Shown here piece after piece: positions 36,999 through 46,088 of a DNA stretch of 64,000 bases. The position numbers and the translations under genes were made by a program. The DNA lies in the NCBI RefSeq assembly GCF_014852685.1, contig NZ_JACZDF010000008.1, forward strand, positions 62,001 through 126,000. The letters run 5' to 3'. Under the pieces are notes generated by a model that saw only the letters and a list, made by a program, of their open reading frames with translations, did not search any database and was not told where the DNA came from. Source of the DNA: Flavimobilis rhizosphaerae. Its GTDB lineage: Bacteria; Actinomycetota; Actinomycetes; Actinomycetales; Cellulomonadaceae. How positions within the stretch are numbered: position 1 is the stretch's first letter; each line of letters starts with the position of its first letter.

Positions 36999-37041
36999 GG
37001 ACGCCCCGGTGCGCACCTTCGCGGTGCGCTCCGGGGCGTCC
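36999..37041. terminator. Terminator between aspS and the MMPL gene
   Basis: A long stem with one mismatch (36999-37017 with 37023-37041) and a TTCGC loop, 13 nt after the aspS stop. It may also serve the convergent MMPL gene. Confidence 0.8.
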
Positions 37042-37140
37042 GTGTATCTATGCGGCCTGCCCCGGACGTCCGCGCGCCCACGGCGATCCACGCGGCCAGT
37101 CTCCCTCGGCGTCGTCGTCTTGAGACCTTGGCGCGGTATG

Positions 37141-39375
37141 TCAGTGCTCGAGGCCGAAGCGTTCGTGGAGCCTGCGCAGCGGCGCAGGCGCCCACCAGTT
37201 GTACCGCCCGAGCAACGTCATCGTCGCCGGCACGAGCAGCATCCGGACGAGCGTCGCGTCGAGCGCCACGGCGAACGCGAGGGCGAACCCGACCTCCTTG
37301 ATGACGAGCAGCTCCCCGAAGACGAAGCCTGCGAAGACGACGACGATGATCGCGGCGGCCGACGTGATGATGCGGCCGGACCGCTGCAGGCCGAGACGTA
37401 CGGCCTCCTCCGACTCGTGACCTGCGTCGACGAGCTCCTTGATCCGGGCGAGCAGGAAGACCTCGTAGTCCATCGCGAGGCCGAACGCGAACGCGAGCAC
37501 GAGCGCGAAGACGTACGTCTCGATCCCGCCCGTCGACGTGAAGCCGAGGATCCCTTCGAGCCAGCCGTCCTGGAACGCGAGGACGAGCACGCCCGTCGAC
37601 GCGGCGAGGGAGAGCCCGTTCGTGAGCAACGCCTTGACGGGGACGACGACCGAGCCGGTCATGAGGAACAGCAGGATGAGGGTCGCGACGACGACGATCC
37701 CGACCGCCCACGGGGCCCGGGAGGTGAGGGCGTCGAGGAAGTCGACCTGGTTGGCGGCCTGTCCCGTCACCCACGTGCGGTGGGGCGGGTCGAGCTCGCG
37801 CAGGTCGTGGACGGCGGCGACGGACTCGGGGCCGCCGGCGTCGTCGTCGGTCGTGTCGACCGCAAGGACCGCGTAGGCACCGAGCGCGGACGGACCGCGC
37901 ACCTCAGCGACCCGCGGGAGCGCCTCGATGTCGGGGATCCAGGCGGCCGCTTCCTCGAGGGTGCCGTCGACGACGACGACGAGGTCGGACCCGGACGTCG
38001 CGGGGTACTCGGCCGAGAGCTGCTCGACGAACTGCCGCTGACTGTCGGACGCGGGAAGCAGGTCGACTCCGGAGTTGCGCAGGTGGAGGTGGCCGAGGGG
38101 GAGGGCCATCGCGCCGAGGAGGGTGACGCAGCTGACGAGCACCCACCACGGGTGCTTCTGGACGCGTGCTGCCCAGCGCGAGAAGACACCCTCGTCGCTC
38201 TCGACGTCAGCCGTGCGGGCGAGCACGCCTGCGAGCCACGGGACGCGGGTGAGGACCCCGGGCCGTTCGAGCCGCGCTCCGGCGACGAGGAGGAGCGCCG
38301 GGACGAGGGTGAGGGCGGTCGCGACCGAGATGAGGACGATGGCGAGGCCGGCAAGGCCGATCGACCGCAGGATCGACGGGTCGAAGACGACGAGGCCGGC
38401 GATCGAGATGGCGACGGTGAGGGCCGAGAAGGCGACGGTGCGGCCTGCGGTGGACATCGTGCGGACGAGTGCGACCTGGACGGCGCCGTCGCCGCGGCGG
38501 CGACGCATGCCGCCCGTGGCTTCCTGGGTCCGTGCGAGCGCGAGCTCTTCGCGGTAGCGGGAGACGATGAGGAGCCCGTAGTCGATCGAGAGCCCGATCG
38601 AGAGGAGGGTGACGACGTTGACGATGGAGGAGTCGACGTCGATGACGTACGTGAGGCCGTAGATGACGCCGAGGCCCGCGCCAATCGATGCGATCGCCCC
38701 GACCATGGGCATCGAGGCGGTGAGGAAACCGCCGAAGACGAGGACCATGATGATGAGGGCAACCGGCAGCGCGACGACCTCGCCCGTGACGAGGTCGGCC
38801 TTCACCTGATCGGTGACGGCCTCGACGACGAGGCTCGTCCCGCCGACGAGCGTCGTGGCACCGGGGATCGCTGCGACGAGCGCGTCGTCGGCGGTGGCGA
38901 ACGCCGCGACGACGGCGTTCTCCGCGGCTGCGCGGGCGTCGTCGTCGAGGGTCGGGTCGAGCTCGGCGACCATGACGAAGCCGCTGCCGGACACGGCGAG
39001 CAGGGGCGCCGCGGCAGGGTTCGCGATGCCGTCGGGAAGCGCGTACGGGTCGACGACGGAGGCGACACCGGGTACAGCGGCGACGGCGGTCCTCACGCTC
39101 TCGACCGCGGCTGGAAGCGCGTCGTCAGCGGGGTCGACGCCCGAGACCATCATCGTGAGGGTCGGCCCGGTGGTCGTGTTCTCCGCGAGGATCCGGCTGC
39201 CCTCGGCGCTCTCGGACCCGGTGACGGCGGGCTCGCCGGTGGACAGCCGGTCGAAGAGGTTGCCACCGCCGGTCCCGAGGAGCGCGATGCCTGCGCCGAG
39301 GAGCGACACGAGCGCCCAGACGACGAGGGCGCGGCGCGGATGGCGGATGAGGCTGCGGCCGAGGGATGCGAACAC
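37141..39375 (-). CDS. MMPL/RND-family membrane transporter
   Basis: A 744-aa protein with the RND duplication: helix plus extracytoplasmic domain, then six-helix bundle, twice (12 helices in all). Each bundle carries the sterol-sensing/MMPL signature: TLLSIGLSIDYGLLIVSRYRE in the first half and VLAFAFGLAMDYEVFLLARI in the second, with the proton-relay Asp in SIDYG/AMDYE. Such proteins export lipids or drugs; the cargo here is unknown. GTG 39375 (VFASLGRSLIRHPRR) fits the family start. It is divergent from rarA with an 85-bp gap, and no regulator gene is adjacent. Confidence 0.9.
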   Translation of the reverse strand: MFASLGRSLIRHPRRALVVWALVSLLGAGIALLGTGGGNLFDRLSTGEPAVTGSESAEGSRILAENTTTGPTLTMMVSGVDPADDALPAAVESVRTAVAAVPGVASVVDPYALPDGIANPAAAPLLAVSGSGFVMVAELDPTLDDDARAAAENAVVAAFATADDALVAAIPGATTLVGGTSLVVEAVTDQVKADLVTGEVVALPVALIIMVLVFGGFLTASMPMVGAIASIGAGLGVIYGLTYVIDVDSSIVNVVTLLSIGLSIDYGLLIVSRYREELALARTQEATGGMRRRRGDGAVQVALVRTMSTAGRTVAFSALTVAISIAGLVVFDPSILRSIGLAGLAIVLISVATALTLVPALLLVAGARLERPGVLTRVPWLAGVLARTADVESDEGVFSRWAARVQKHPWWVLVSCVTLLGAMALPLGHLHLRNSGVDLLPASDSQRQFVEQLSAEYPATSGSDLVVVVDGTLEEAAAWIPDIEALPRVAEVRGPSALGAYAVLAVDTTDDDAGGPESVAAVHDLRELDPPHRTWVTGQAANQVDFLDALTSRAPWAVGIVVVATLILLFLMTGSVVVPVKALLTNGLSLAASTGVLVLAFQDGWLEGILGFTSTGGIETYVFALVLAFAFGLAMDYEVFLLARIKELVDAGHESEEAVRLGLQRSGRIITSAAAIIVVVFAGFVFGELLVIKEVGFALAFAVALDATLVRMLLVPATMTLLGRYNWWAPAPLRRLHERFGLEH

Positions 39376-39448
39376 TGAGCCACTATCCCATCGGGACGAG
39401 GGCGTTCGCCACGAGCAGGGGTGGTCCGAGCGCGGGTGCGGAGCGCCG

Positions 39449-39454
39449 TAGGCT
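39449..39454 (+). promoter_or_regulatory. -10 element of a probably leaderless rarA mRNA
   Basis: TAGGCT ends 6 nt before the ATG at 39461. No SD is present. Confidence 0.5.
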
Positions 39455-39460
39455 CGGGCC

Positions 39461-40837
39461 ATGGACCTGTTCGAGACCGCTGGGACGGATGTCGCGGGCG
39501 TTCCGGAGCCGTCGCGTGGGGCTCCTCTTGCGGTGCGGATGCGACCGCGCTCGCTCGACGAGGTGGCCGGGCAGGCGCACCTGCTCGTGCCGGGCTCGCC
39601 GCTACGGCGTCTCGTCGAGCCGGGGGAGGCCTCAGGGCGCGCCGCGCCGTCGTCGGTCGTCCTGTGGGGGCCTCCAGGGACGGGGAAGACGACGCTCGCG
39701 TACCTCGTGGCACGGGCGTCGGGCCGACGCTTCGTCGAGCTGTCGGCGGTGACGGCGGGCGTCAAGGACGTGCGGACGGTCGTCGAGGACGCGCGGCGCA
39801 GGCTCGTGGCGGGCGGCGAGGAGACGGTGCTCTTCGTCGACGAGGTCCATCGGTTCTCGCGGACGCAGCAGGACGCGCTGCTGCCGAGTGTCGAGAACAG
39901 GTGGGTGACGCTCGTCGCGGCGACGACGGAGAACCCAAGCTTCTCGGTGAACTCCCCGCTGCTGTCGCGCTCGCTCCTGCTCACTCTGCAACCTCTTGCG
40001 GAGGACGACGTGCGGACGCTCGTCGAGCGGGCCGTGTCCGACGAGCGGGGGCTCGGCGGGGAGGTTTCGCTCGACGAGGACGCGCTCGAGCATCTGCTGC
40101 GTCTCGCTGGCGGTGACGCACGCAAGGCGCTCACCGTGCTCGAGGCGGCGGCGGGGTCTGCGCTCGAGGAGCGCGGGGCGGGCGCGACGGTCGATCTGGC
40201 GACGGTCGAGAAGGCGGTCGACGTCGCGGCCGTGCGGTACGACCGCGCGGGGGATCAGCACTACGACGTCGTCTCGGCGTTCATCAAGTCGATCCGTGGC
40301 TCGGACGTCGACGCGGCGCTCCACTACCTGGCGCGGATGATCGTCGCGGGGGAGGACCCGCGGTTCATCGCGCGGCGCCTTGTCATCTCGGCGGCGGAGG
40401 ACGTCGGGCTCGCGGACCCGAGCGCGTTGCAGACGGCGACGGCGGCAGCTCAGGCAGTCGCGCTCATCGGGATGCCGGAGGGGCGGATCGTCCTCGCGGA
40501 GGCCGTCGTGCACCTGGCGACGGCGCCGAAGTCGAACGCTGCGTACCTCGGGATCGACGCGGCGATCGCGGACGTGCGCGCGGGGCGGGCCGGCACGGTG
40601 CCGACGCACCTGCGGGATGCGCACTACGCGGGTGCGCAGCGGATCGGGCACGGTCAGGAGTATGTGTACGCGCACGACGAGCCACATGCGGTCGCGGCGC
40701 AGCAGTACTTGCCCGACACGCTCGTGGGGCGTCGCTACTACGAGCCGACGGACCGTGGCTTCGAACGGCAGGTGGGTCCGCGCCTCGACGCGGTGCGTGA
40801 CATCCTCGCCCGAGCGCCTCGTCCCGCCGACTCGTAG
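39461..40837 (+). CDS. rarA: Replication-associated recombination protein RarA (MgsA)
   Basis: A 458-aa AAA+ clamp-loader-like ATPase acting at stalled forks. [20 protein letters not shown], Walker [16 protein letters not shown], Walker [21 protein letters not shown], sensor [20 protein letters not shown], and the C-terminal tetramerisation domain ([46 protein letters not shown]). Length and motifs are standard. Confidence 0.93.
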   Translation: MDLFETAGTDVAGVPEPSRGAPLAVRMRPRSLDEVAGQAHLLVPGSPLRRLVEPGEASGRAAPSSVVLWGPPGTGKTTLAYLVARASGRRFVELSAVTAGVKDVRTVVEDARRRLVAGGEETVLFVDEVHRFSRTQQDALLPSVENRWVTLVAATTENPSFSVNSPLLSRSLLLTLQPLAEDDVRTLVERAVSDERGLGGEVSLDEDALEHLLRLAGGDARKALTVLEAAAGSALEERGAGATVDLATVEKAVDVAAVRYDRAGDQHYDVVSAFIKSIRGSDVDAALHYLARMIVAGEDPRFIARRLVISAAEDVGLADPSALQTATAAAQAVALIGMPEGRIVLAEAVVHLATAPKSNAAYLGIDAAIADVRAGRAGTVPTHLRDAHYAGAQRIGHGQEYVYAHDEPHAVAAQQYLPDTLVGRRYYEPTDRGFERQVGPRLDAVRDILARAPRPADS

Positions 40838-40872
40838 GTGCTGAGCACCGTCGAACGGTGCTGGGGGCCTAC
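40834..40872 (+). terminator. Weak terminator after rarA
   Basis: AGCACCG/CGGTGCT stem with a TCGAA loop (40844-40862), extended by GTAGG/CCTAC outer arms. Confidence 0.5.
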
Positions 40873-40907
40873 GTGTCGGGGTGGTCGAGGGTCGCGAGGG
40901 GATCGGG

Positions 40908-41055
40908 TACGATAGACAGGTTGCCCTAGCGGGCACGCCTGGGACCTCGGCCCTGACACTGCTCCTGACCTCGCGTCTGAGGGCTGTGCGTCGGCTGGTC
41001 CCGCACCCGGTCGCCCGGGTGTGACGTCAATATCCCACGACAGGATGGAACCACC
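40908..41055 (+). promoter_or_regulatory. rpsD -10 element and 5' leader
   Basis: TACGAT (40908-40913) predicts a start near 40920 and a leader of about 135 nt before the rpsD GTG. The leader holds short stems (CCTAGCGGG region; CACCCGGTCGCCCGGGTG at about 41006-41023) and an SD-like AGGATGG. Ribosomal-protein leaders often bind their own product; that is only a possibility here. Confidence 0.45.
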
Positions 41056-41682
41056 GTGTCCTCTGTGACCCGTTCGCGCCGCCAGGTGCGTCTGAGCCGT
41101 GCCCTCGGCATCGCGCTCACCCCCAAGGCCGTCAAGCACTTCGAGAAGCGCCCCTACCCCCCGGGTGAGCACGGCCGCGCCCGCCGCCGCACCGAGTCGG
41201 ACTACGCGGTCCGTCTCCGTGAGAAGCAGCGTCTCCGCGCCCAGTACGGCCTCCGCGAGAAGCAGATGGCCCGCGCGTTCGAGGTCGCCAAGAAGGACGC
41301 CGGCCTCACCGGTGAGGCTCTCGTCGAGATCCTCGAGATGCGTCTCGACGCGCTCGTTCTCCGCGCCGGCTTCGCCCGCACGATCCTCCAGGCTCGTCAG
41401 GCCGTCGTGCACCGCCACATCCTCGTCGACGGCAAGATCGTCGACCGCCCCTCGTTCCAGGTGAAGCCGGGCCAGACGGTCCAGGTCAAGCCAAAGAGCC
41501 AGGCCACCGTCCCGTTCCAGGTCGCCGCAGCCGGTGCGCACCGTGACGTCCTCCCGGCCGTCCCCGCGTACCTCGACGTCCAGCTCGAGAAGCTCTCGTT
41601 CTCCCTGGTGCGTCGCCCCAAGCGCGTCGAGGTCCCCGTGACCGCCGAGGTCCAGCTCGTCGTCGAGCACTACTCGCGCTGA
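41056..41682 (+). CDS. rpsD: 30S ribosomal protein S4
   Basis: A 208-aa primary 16S-binding protein and translation-accuracy factor. SRALGIALTPKAVKHFEKRP, YPPGEHGRAR, EKQRLRAQYGLREKQMARAF and the S4 RNA-binding domain MRLDALVLRAGFARTILQAR, QAVVHRHILVDGKIVDRPS. There are no cysteines at all, so this is the zinc-free (C-) form. The gene stands alone rather than in the alpha operon (rpsM-rpsK-rpsD-rpoA), with its own promoter, leader and terminator. Confidence 0.95.
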   Translation: MSSVTRSRRQVRLSRALGIALTPKAVKHFEKRPYPPGEHGRARRRTESDYAVRLREKQRLRAQYGLREKQMARAFEVAKKDAGLTGEALVEILEMRLDALVLRAGFARTILQARQAVVHRHILVDGKIVDRPSFQVKPGQTVQVKPKSQATVPFQVAAAGAHRDVLPAVPAYLDVQLEKLSFSLVRRPKRVEVPVTAEVQLVVEHYSR

Positions 41683-41700
41683 TCAGCCTGAGCATCACGT

Positions 41701-41740
41701 CGGACGCCCCGCCGCTGCCTCGCAGCGCGCGGGGCGTCCG
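41701..41740 (+). terminator. Terminator after rpsD
   Basis: Outer 12-bp stem CGGACGCCCCGC/GCGGGGCGTCCG with a one-base bulge and an inner 6-bp stem, loop CTC, 18 nt after the stop. Confidence 0.85.
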
Positions 41741-41777
41741 CGTTCCCGGCCCCGTCCGCGCCGGCGTCCGCGCCCGA

Positions 41778-41824
41778 GGAATCCGCGCAGATGGTCACTG
41801 GGAGTGGCCATCAGTGCGGATTCT
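41778..41824. other. Long imperfect hairpin in the rpsD-DUF948 gap
   Basis: 41778-41799 pairs with 41803-41824 (sum 83602) through about 22 positions with one A-A mismatch and three G-T pairs, loop GGG. The outer arms are gaatccgc/gcggattc. It follows the rpsD terminator by 37 bp and precedes the DUF948 gene by 130 bp. It is unlike the GC-only terminators nearby. The rest of the gap shows no gene. Confidence 0.7.
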
Positions 41825-41952
41825 CGGGGGAACGCCGTGTGGGTGGCAGCAGCGTCGTTCGGCGTGCTCGTTCGCACGGTCGTTGAGGTCCCGCTGCAGG
41901 TAGAGTTGCCGGGTGCCCCGCCACGGGGTTCCCGCACCGGAAGGAAGCACCG

Positions 41953-42387
41953 ATGACCTCGCTCGGAGACGTGGCCGGACTCATCGCCGCGATCGCGTTC
42001 GTCCTGCTCGTCGGGCTGCTCGCCGTGCCGCTGCTCAAGCTGGGCCGCGTGCTCGACGAGACGCGCGACGCGGTGCGTAAGTTCACGGACCACACGGTGC
42101 CGATCCTCGACGAGGCGACGACGACGGTCGCGGAGACGAACGTCCAGCTCGCGAAGGTCGACACGGTGACGACGTCGGCCGCACAGGTCGCCGAGAACGT
42201 CTCTGCGCTCACGGGCCTCTACGCCTCGGTGCTCGGCGGCCCTGTCATCGCTGTCGCGAGCACGCTCCACGGCGCGCGCAAGGCAACGGCTCGTGCGTTC
42301 GCGCGCGTGCGGGGCCTCGACCCGGACGACGCCGCACCGGCGAGCCCGGCCCCCGACCTGCGCGGACGACGGGGGAGCACCCGATGA
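41953..42387 (+). CDS. DUF948 family membrane protein
   Basis: A 144-aa protein with one N-terminal helix (about 8-28, DVAGLIAAIAFVLLVGLLAV), then a helical, methyl-accepting-like heptad region (LDETRDAVRKFTDHTVPILD..) typical of DUF948, and a basic tail. Function unknown. GGAAGGAAG before the ATG. ATGA overlap with the next gene; the pair sits between rpsD and alaS as in many actinobacteria. Confidence 0.82.
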   Translation: MTSLGDVAGLIAAIAFVLLVGLLAVPLLKLGRVLDETRDAVRKFTDHTVPILDEATTTVAETNVQLAKVDTVTTSAAQVAENVSALTGLYASVLGGPVIAVASTLHGARKATARAFARVRGLDPDDAAPASPAPDLRGRRGSTR

Positions 42388-42803
42388 AGCGGCTCTTCTG
42401 GGTCGCGGTCGGCGCAGGCGTCACGGTGCTCGCCGTGCGCAAGGCCACAGAGCTGCGCGAGCGCTACAGCCCGCCTGCGGTCGTCGACCGCGCGGTCAAG
42501 GGCGCGACGGCTCAGGCGACGACGTTCGTGGGCCGCGTACGCGAGGCTGCTGCGGCGTTCGGCGGCGACCTGGCCGAGGCGCGCGACCGCCGTGAGGCCG
42601 AGCTCCACGGGGCGCTCGCCGCCGAGGGCCGGGCGCCCGCCGACCGCACGGACGCCCGGGGCCAGGCCCGCCACCTGCGCGAGCAGGCGCGCACCGCGGC
42701 ACGCTGGGGCGCGGAGCCGGTCGACCCGGCGTCGTCGGGCGGGGACTTCCCGGGCCGCACCACGCGGATCGACGACGAGGACGACCTCCCGTACTCCTTC
42801 TAG
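42384..42803 (+). CDS. Small membrane-associated protein, probable DUF6167 family
   Basis: A 139-aa protein. The short hydrophobic N-terminus MKRLFWVAVGAGVTVLAVRK is an unclear anchor; the rest is an Arg/Ala-rich amphipathic helix region and an acidic C-terminus (RIDDEDDLPYSF). It is translationally coupled to the DUF948 gene. The family name rests on position before alaS and general appearance; no function known. Confidence 0.6.
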   Translation: MKRLFWVAVGAGVTVLAVRKATELRERYSPPAVVDRAVKGATAQATTFVGRVREAAAAFGGDLAEARDRREAELHGALAAEGRAPADRTDARGQARHLREQARTAARWGAEPVDPASSGGDFPGRTTRIDDEDDLPYSF

Positions 42804-42881
42804 GGCCCTCCGGGGACCTACCCTTGACCTTCGGCGCCCGAGCGCCGACCCATGCACGACCACCAGACACACGAGGACACC

Positions 42882-45569
42882 ATGCGTACCGCCGACATCC
42901 GCCAGCGTTGGCTCGATCACTTCGAGTCCCGGGGACACCACATCGCGCCGAGCGCCTCGCTCATCTCGCCGGACCCGTCGCTGCTCTTCACGGTCGCAGG
43001 CATGGTGCCGTTCATCCCGTACATCATCGGCACCGAGCCGGCGCCGCACCCCCGCATCGCGTCGGTGCAGAAGTGCATCCGCACGAACGACATCGAGAAC
43101 GTCGGCCGCACGACGCGCCACGGCACGTTCTTCCAGATGAACGGCAACTTCTCGTTCGGCGACTACTTCAAGGAAGGCGCGATCGACCTCGCGTGGGAGC
43201 TCCTCACGGGCTCGCAGGACGCGGGAGGCTACGGCTTCGACGGCGACCGCATGTGGGTGACGCTGTGGGACGAGGACACGGAGTCGTTCGACGTCCTCAC
43301 GCGCAAGATCGGCATCGACCCGAAGCACATCGTGCGCCTGCCGCGCGAGGAGAACTTCTGGGACACGGGCCAGCCCGGTCCGGCCGGGCCGTGCGCGGAG
43401 TTCCACTACGACCGCGGCCCCCAGTACGGTCCCGAGGCTGTCGGCGGTGACGTCGACCCGGGCGGCGACCGCTACCTCGAGATCTGGAACCTCGTCTTCG
43501 ACCAGTTCCTGCGCGGCGAGGGTCAGGGCAAGGACTACCCGCTCGTGCGGGAGCTCGACCAGAAGGCCATCGACACGGGCGCGGGCCTCGAGCGCATGGC
43601 GTTCCTCCTGCAGGACAAGCAGAACATGTACGAGATCGACGAGGTCTTCCCCGTCATCGCGGCGACGCAGGAGCTCACGGGCAAGGCCTACGGCCAGGGC
43701 GGCGAGGACGACGTGCGCATGCGCGTCATCGCGGACCACGTGCGGTCCTCGCTCATGCTCGTCGGCGACGGCGTGCGTCCGTCGAACGAGGGGCGTGGCT
43801 ACGTGCTGCGCCGTCTGCTGCGTCGTGCGGTGCGTTCGCTGCGGCTGCTCGGCGTGCAGGAGGCCGTGCTTCCGCAGCTGCTGCCGGTGTCGCGTGACCT
43901 CATGATGGCGTCGTACCCGGAGATCGGTGCGGACTTCGACCGCATCGCGGACGTCGTCTACGGCGAGGAGGACGCGTTCCTCCGGACCCTGGCCTCGGGC
44001 ACGACGATCCTCGACACCGCGGTGTCGAAGGCCGTCCGGGCGGCGGGGGAGGGAACCCCGGTCCTCGGCGGCGACGAGGCGTTCGCCCTCCACGACACGT
44101 ACGGCTTCCCGATCGACCTCACGCTCGAGATGGCGGCGGAGCACGGCGTCCAGGTCGACGAGGCGGCGTTCCGCTCGCTCATGGCCGAGCAGAAGGCGCG
44201 TGCTCGGGCCGACGCGGTCGCGAAGAAGGCGGGCCACACGGACGTGGCCGTGTGGGAGTCGATCAAGGCGGACATGTCCGCGCCGGTCGCGTTCCTCGGC
44301 TACACGGAGGCGTCGGCGCGCGGCACGGTCGTCGGGCTGCTCGTCGACGGTGTCCCGTCGCCGGCGGCGACGGCGCCTGCGAACGTCGAGATCGTGCTCG
44401 ACCGCACCCCGTTCTACGCGGAGGCCGGTGGCCAGCTCGCGGACGAGGGTGTCATCCGTCTCGACGGCGGTGCCGTCATCGAGGTCGACGACGTCCAGGC
44501 GCCCATCAAGGGCCTCAACGTCCACCGTGGTCGTCTCGTCGACGGCACCCTCACGGTCGGCGAGTCGGGCGAAGCGACGATCGACACCGCGCGGCGCGGG
44601 GCGATCGCACGTGCCCACTCGGCGACGCACCTCATCCACAAGGCGCTGCAGGAGTCGCTCGGCAAGGACGCGACGCAGGCTGGCTCGGAGAACGCACCGA
44701 GCCGCATCCGCTTCGACTTCCGTCGCGGCTCGGCCGTCCCGGCCTCGGCACTCGCGGAGATCGAGGAGCGCGTCAACTCTCGTCTCCAGGAGGACCTCGA
44801 GGTCACCGAGGCGATCATGACGCTCGACGAGGCGCGCGCCTCGGGCGCGATGGCGCTCTTCGGCGAGAAGTATGGAGAGCGGGTGCGCGTCGTCTCGATC
44901 GGCGGCGACTGGTCGCGTGAGCTGTGCGCGGGCACGCATGTGCAGCGTTCGGGCGAGCTCGGTCTCGTGACGCTCCTCGGCGAGTCGTCGATCGGCTCGG
45001 GTGTGCGGCGTGTCGACGCGCTCGTCGGTGCGGGCGCGTACGCGTCGCACGCGAAGGAACGCGCGATCGTCGGTCAGGTCTCGGGGCTGCTCGGGGCGCG
45101 TGGCGAGGAGGTCGTCGACCGGGTCGCGAGTCTCATGTCGCGCCTCAAGGACGCGGAGAAGGAACTCGCCGCGCTGCGGCAGGCGCAGCTGCTCGCGGTC
45201 GCGGGCACGCTCGCGTCCTCGGCGGTCGATGCCGCGGGTGTGCGGGTCGTCGCGCACGACGCGGGCGAGGTCTCGGGGGCGGACGACCTGCGTGCGCTCG
45301 CGCTCGACGTCCGTGGCCGTCTCGGTGACTCCTCGGGTGCGGTCGTCGCTGTCGCAGGCGTGTCGGCCGGACGCCCGCTCGTCGTCGTCGCAACGAACGC
45401 GGCCGCTCGCGAGGCGGGCGTGCGTGCAGGTGCGCTCGTCAAGGCTGCGACCGCTGTCCTCGGTGGCGGTGGCGGCGGCAAGGACGACCTCGCGCAGGGT
45501 GGCGGCTCGGACGCGTCCGCCGTGCCGGCAGCGCTCGAGGCTGTGACGGCGAGCGTCGCCGCGCGATGA
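42882..45569 (+). CDS. alaS: Alanyl-tRNA synthetase
   Basis: An 895-aa class II synthetase. Catalytic core RQRWLDHFESRGHHIAPSAS, FTVAGMVPFIPYI, KCIRTNDIENVGRTTRHGTF and FFQMNGNFSFGDYFKEGAID; editing domain with HSATHLIHKAL and zinc ligands in ELCAGTHVQRSGEL; C-terminal C-Ala domain with a Gly-rich GGGGGGKDDLAQGGG segment. ATG 42882 fits the family N-terminus and has GAGGA upstream; the ATG at 42852 has no support. It is coupled to ruvX (ATGA). Confidence 0.95.
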   Translation: MRTADIRQRWLDHFESRGHHIAPSASLISPDPSLLFTVAGMVPFIPYIIGTEPAPHPRIASVQKCIRTNDIENVGRTTRHGTFFQMNGNFSFGDYFKEGAIDLAWELLTGSQDAGGYGFDGDRMWVTLWDEDTESFDVLTRKIGIDPKHIVRLPREENFWDTGQPGPAGPCAEFHYDRGPQYGPEAVGGDVDPGGDRYLEIWNLVFDQFLRGEGQGKDYPLVRELDQKAIDTGAGLERMAFLLQDKQNMYEIDEVFPVIAATQELTGKAYGQGGEDDVRMRVIADHVRSSLMLVGDGVRPSNEGRGYVLRRLLRRAVRSLRLLGVQEAVLPQLLPVSRDLMMASYPEIGADFDRIADVVYGEEDAFLRTLASGTTILDTAVSKAVRAAGEGTPVLGGDEAFALHDTYGFPIDLTLEMAAEHGVQVDEAAFRSLMAEQKARARADAVAKKAGHTDVAVWESIKADMSAPVAFLGYTEASARGTVVGLLVDGVPSPAATAPANVEIVLDRTPFYAEAGGQLADEGVIRLDGGAVIEVDDVQAPIKGLNVHRGRLVDGTLTVGESGEATIDTARRGAIARAHSATHLIHKALQESLGKDATQAGSENAPSRIRFDFRRGSAVPASALAEIEERVNSRLQEDLEVTEAIMTLDEARASGAMALFGEKYGERVRVVSIGGDWSRELCAGTHVQRSGELGLVTLLGESSIGSGVRRVDALVGAGAYASHAKERAIVGQVSGLLGARGEEVVDRVASLMSRLKDAEKELAALRQAQLLAVAGTLASSAVDAAGVRVVAHDAGEVSGADDLRALALDVRGRLGDSSGAVVAVAGVSAGRPLVVVATNAAAREAGVRAGALVKAATAVLGGGGGGKDDLAQGGGSDASAVPAALEAVTASVAAR

Positions 45570-46072
45570 GCGACGCACTTCCGCGGGGCGCTCGTCTCGG
45601 GGTCGACGTGGGCTCGGTCCGCGTCGGCCTCGCGTCGAGCGACCCCGACGGGCTCGTCGCGACTCCCGTCGAGACGCTCGCGCGCGACGGCGAGCACGCC
45701 GACGGCACGCTCCCGGCGGATCTTGTGAGGATCGCTTCCGAGGTCGGTGAACGCGCCGCAAGCGTGGTGTACGTTGGCTTGCCGAGGCACCTCAAGGGAA
45801 CCGAGGGCGCCGCTGCCGAGGCCGCGCGTGGGTATGCGGAGCGGCTCGCGTCGCTCGTGGCTCCCGTCGAGGTTCGTCTTGTCGACGAACGCATGACGTC
45901 CGTCTCGGCCCACCAGGCGCTCCACGCGTCGGGTCGTGCCGGCCGGAAGCATCGTGCGGTCGTCGACCAGGTAGCAGCCGTCATCATCCTGCAGACCGCC
46001 CTCGACGGCGAGCGTGCGAGCGCCCGTCGTCCAGGCATCCTCGTCGACGTCCCCGCCCCGACCGACGACTGA
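45566..46072 (+). CDS. ruvX: RuvX/YqgF family nuclease
   Basis: A 168-aa RNase H-fold protein. LGVDVGSVRVGLASSDPDGL (first Asp), YVGLPRHLKGTEG, VRLVDERMTSVSAHQAL (Glu) and KHRAVVDQVAAVIILQTAL (Asp). The family is linked to 16S rRNA 5' processing and was earlier proposed as a Holliday resolvase. Overlaps alaS by 4 nt; the usual alaS-ruvX-mltG-aroE order follows. Confidence 0.9.
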   Translation: MSDALPRGARLGVDVGSVRVGLASSDPDGLVATPVETLARDGEHADGTLPADLVRIASEVGERAASVVYVGLPRHLKGTEGAAAEAARGYAERLASLVAPVEVRLVDERMTSVSAHQALHASGRAGRKHRAVVDQVAAVIILQTALDGERASARRPGILVDVPAPTDD

Positions 46073-46088
46073 GCACGAAGGACCACGC

